Below, piece after piece: positions 5,281 through 5,379 of a stretch of 5,379 bases of DNA (position 1 is the first letter of the stretch; each line of letters starts with the position of its first letter). Source of the stretch: Planctomycetota bacterium (GTDB lineage Bacteria; Planctomycetota; Phycisphaerae; SM23-33; FEN-1343); contig JABMQG010000336.1 of NCBI GenBank assembly GCA_013203365.1, forward strand, positions 1 through 5,379, given 5' to 3'. A model generated the notes under the pieces. That model saw only the letters and a list, made by a program, of their open reading frames with translations, was not told where the DNA came from and ran no database searches. A program made the translations under genes and the position numbers.

Positions 5281-5379
5281 TTATATTACTGGGTACAGCT
5301 TCTTCAGCTTGATGCGGGCGTCGGCTGTGGTGAATCGCCAGTCGATGCCCGTCCTTTTATCGTTTCTGGAACCTTCCCA
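5281..5379 (-). CDS. IS630-type transposase, C-terminal 32 residues (cut by window edge)
   Basis: The minus-strand frame enters at the right edge and ends with TAA at 5281-5283, giving 32 residues. The string DWRFTTADARIKLKKLYP matches, from memory, the very conserved C-terminal ending of many IS630 family (Tc1/mariner superfamily) transposases, where F-T-T-x-x-A-R-I-K-L-x-x-L-Y-P closes the protein. The catalytic DDE residues lie outside the window, so I cannot tell whether the element is intact. The gene is convergent with the radical SAM gene, with a minus-strand terminator and a palindrome between them. Such elements usually insert at TA and duplicate it; the boundary cannot be set from this side alone. 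Confidence 0.7.
   Translation of the reverse strand, partial: WEGSRNDKRTGIDWRFTTADARIKLKKLYPVI

Noticed and set aside
1..5379. CRISPR array or a defence system
   Set aside because: No regularly spaced repeats of suitable length and no Cas, toxin-antitoxin or restriction-type genes are present.

Overview
The window is GC-rich (about 60% G+C by eye) and bacterial. It carries a minus-strand housekeeping cluster read in the order zinc-ribbon coiled-coil protein, RNase H-like protein, DNA primase (dnaG). A radical SAM/SPASM-like gene diverges from this cluster on the plus strand, and the tail of an IS630-type transposase faces it at the right edge. From memory, a COG1579-type Zn-ribbon protein next to an RNase H gene and dnaG is a context seen in planctomycetes and some relatives. 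A planctomycete-like (perhaps Phycisphaerae-like) source is my leading guess, held with low confidence because nothing here is a taxonomic marker.

Layout. Bases 1-302 are visibly more AT-rich than the rest. They hold no recognised gene, one plus-strand frame with coding-like codons but broken by a stop, a well-formed hairpin at 127-172, and a stretch next to the dnaG stop that resembles the 5' half of a tRNA-Arg. Bases 303-2072 are dnaG, complete and with all key residues. A sigma70-like promoter at 2080-2109 sits so close to the dnaG ATG that the transcript would be leaderless. Bases 2176-2916 encode an RNase H domain fused to a Cys-rich C-terminal domain that resembles the small TIGR04076 family. 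Bases 3041-3766 encode the Zn-ribbon coiled-coil protein. Bases 3767-4086 form a divergent intergenic region with promoter-like boxes and a perfect 12-base tandem repeat. Bases 4087-5115 encode the radical SAM protein. Bases 5116-5280 hold a minus-strand terminator and a large imperfect palindrome. Bases 5281-5379 are the last 32 codons of the transposase.

How the genes fit. RNase H and primase both act at RNA in DNA replication: primase lays down RNA primers, and RNase H removes RNA from RNA:DNA hybrids. The Zn-ribbon protein is a predicted nucleic-acid-binding partner of unknown role. The cluster could be one operon, but dnaG appears to have its own promoter. The radical SAM gene is divergent, and nothing in the window shows its substrate. 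The points most worth a second look are the RNase H/Cys-rich fusion, the leaderless dnaG promoter, the odd AT-rich left flank and the palindrome beside the IS630 tail.
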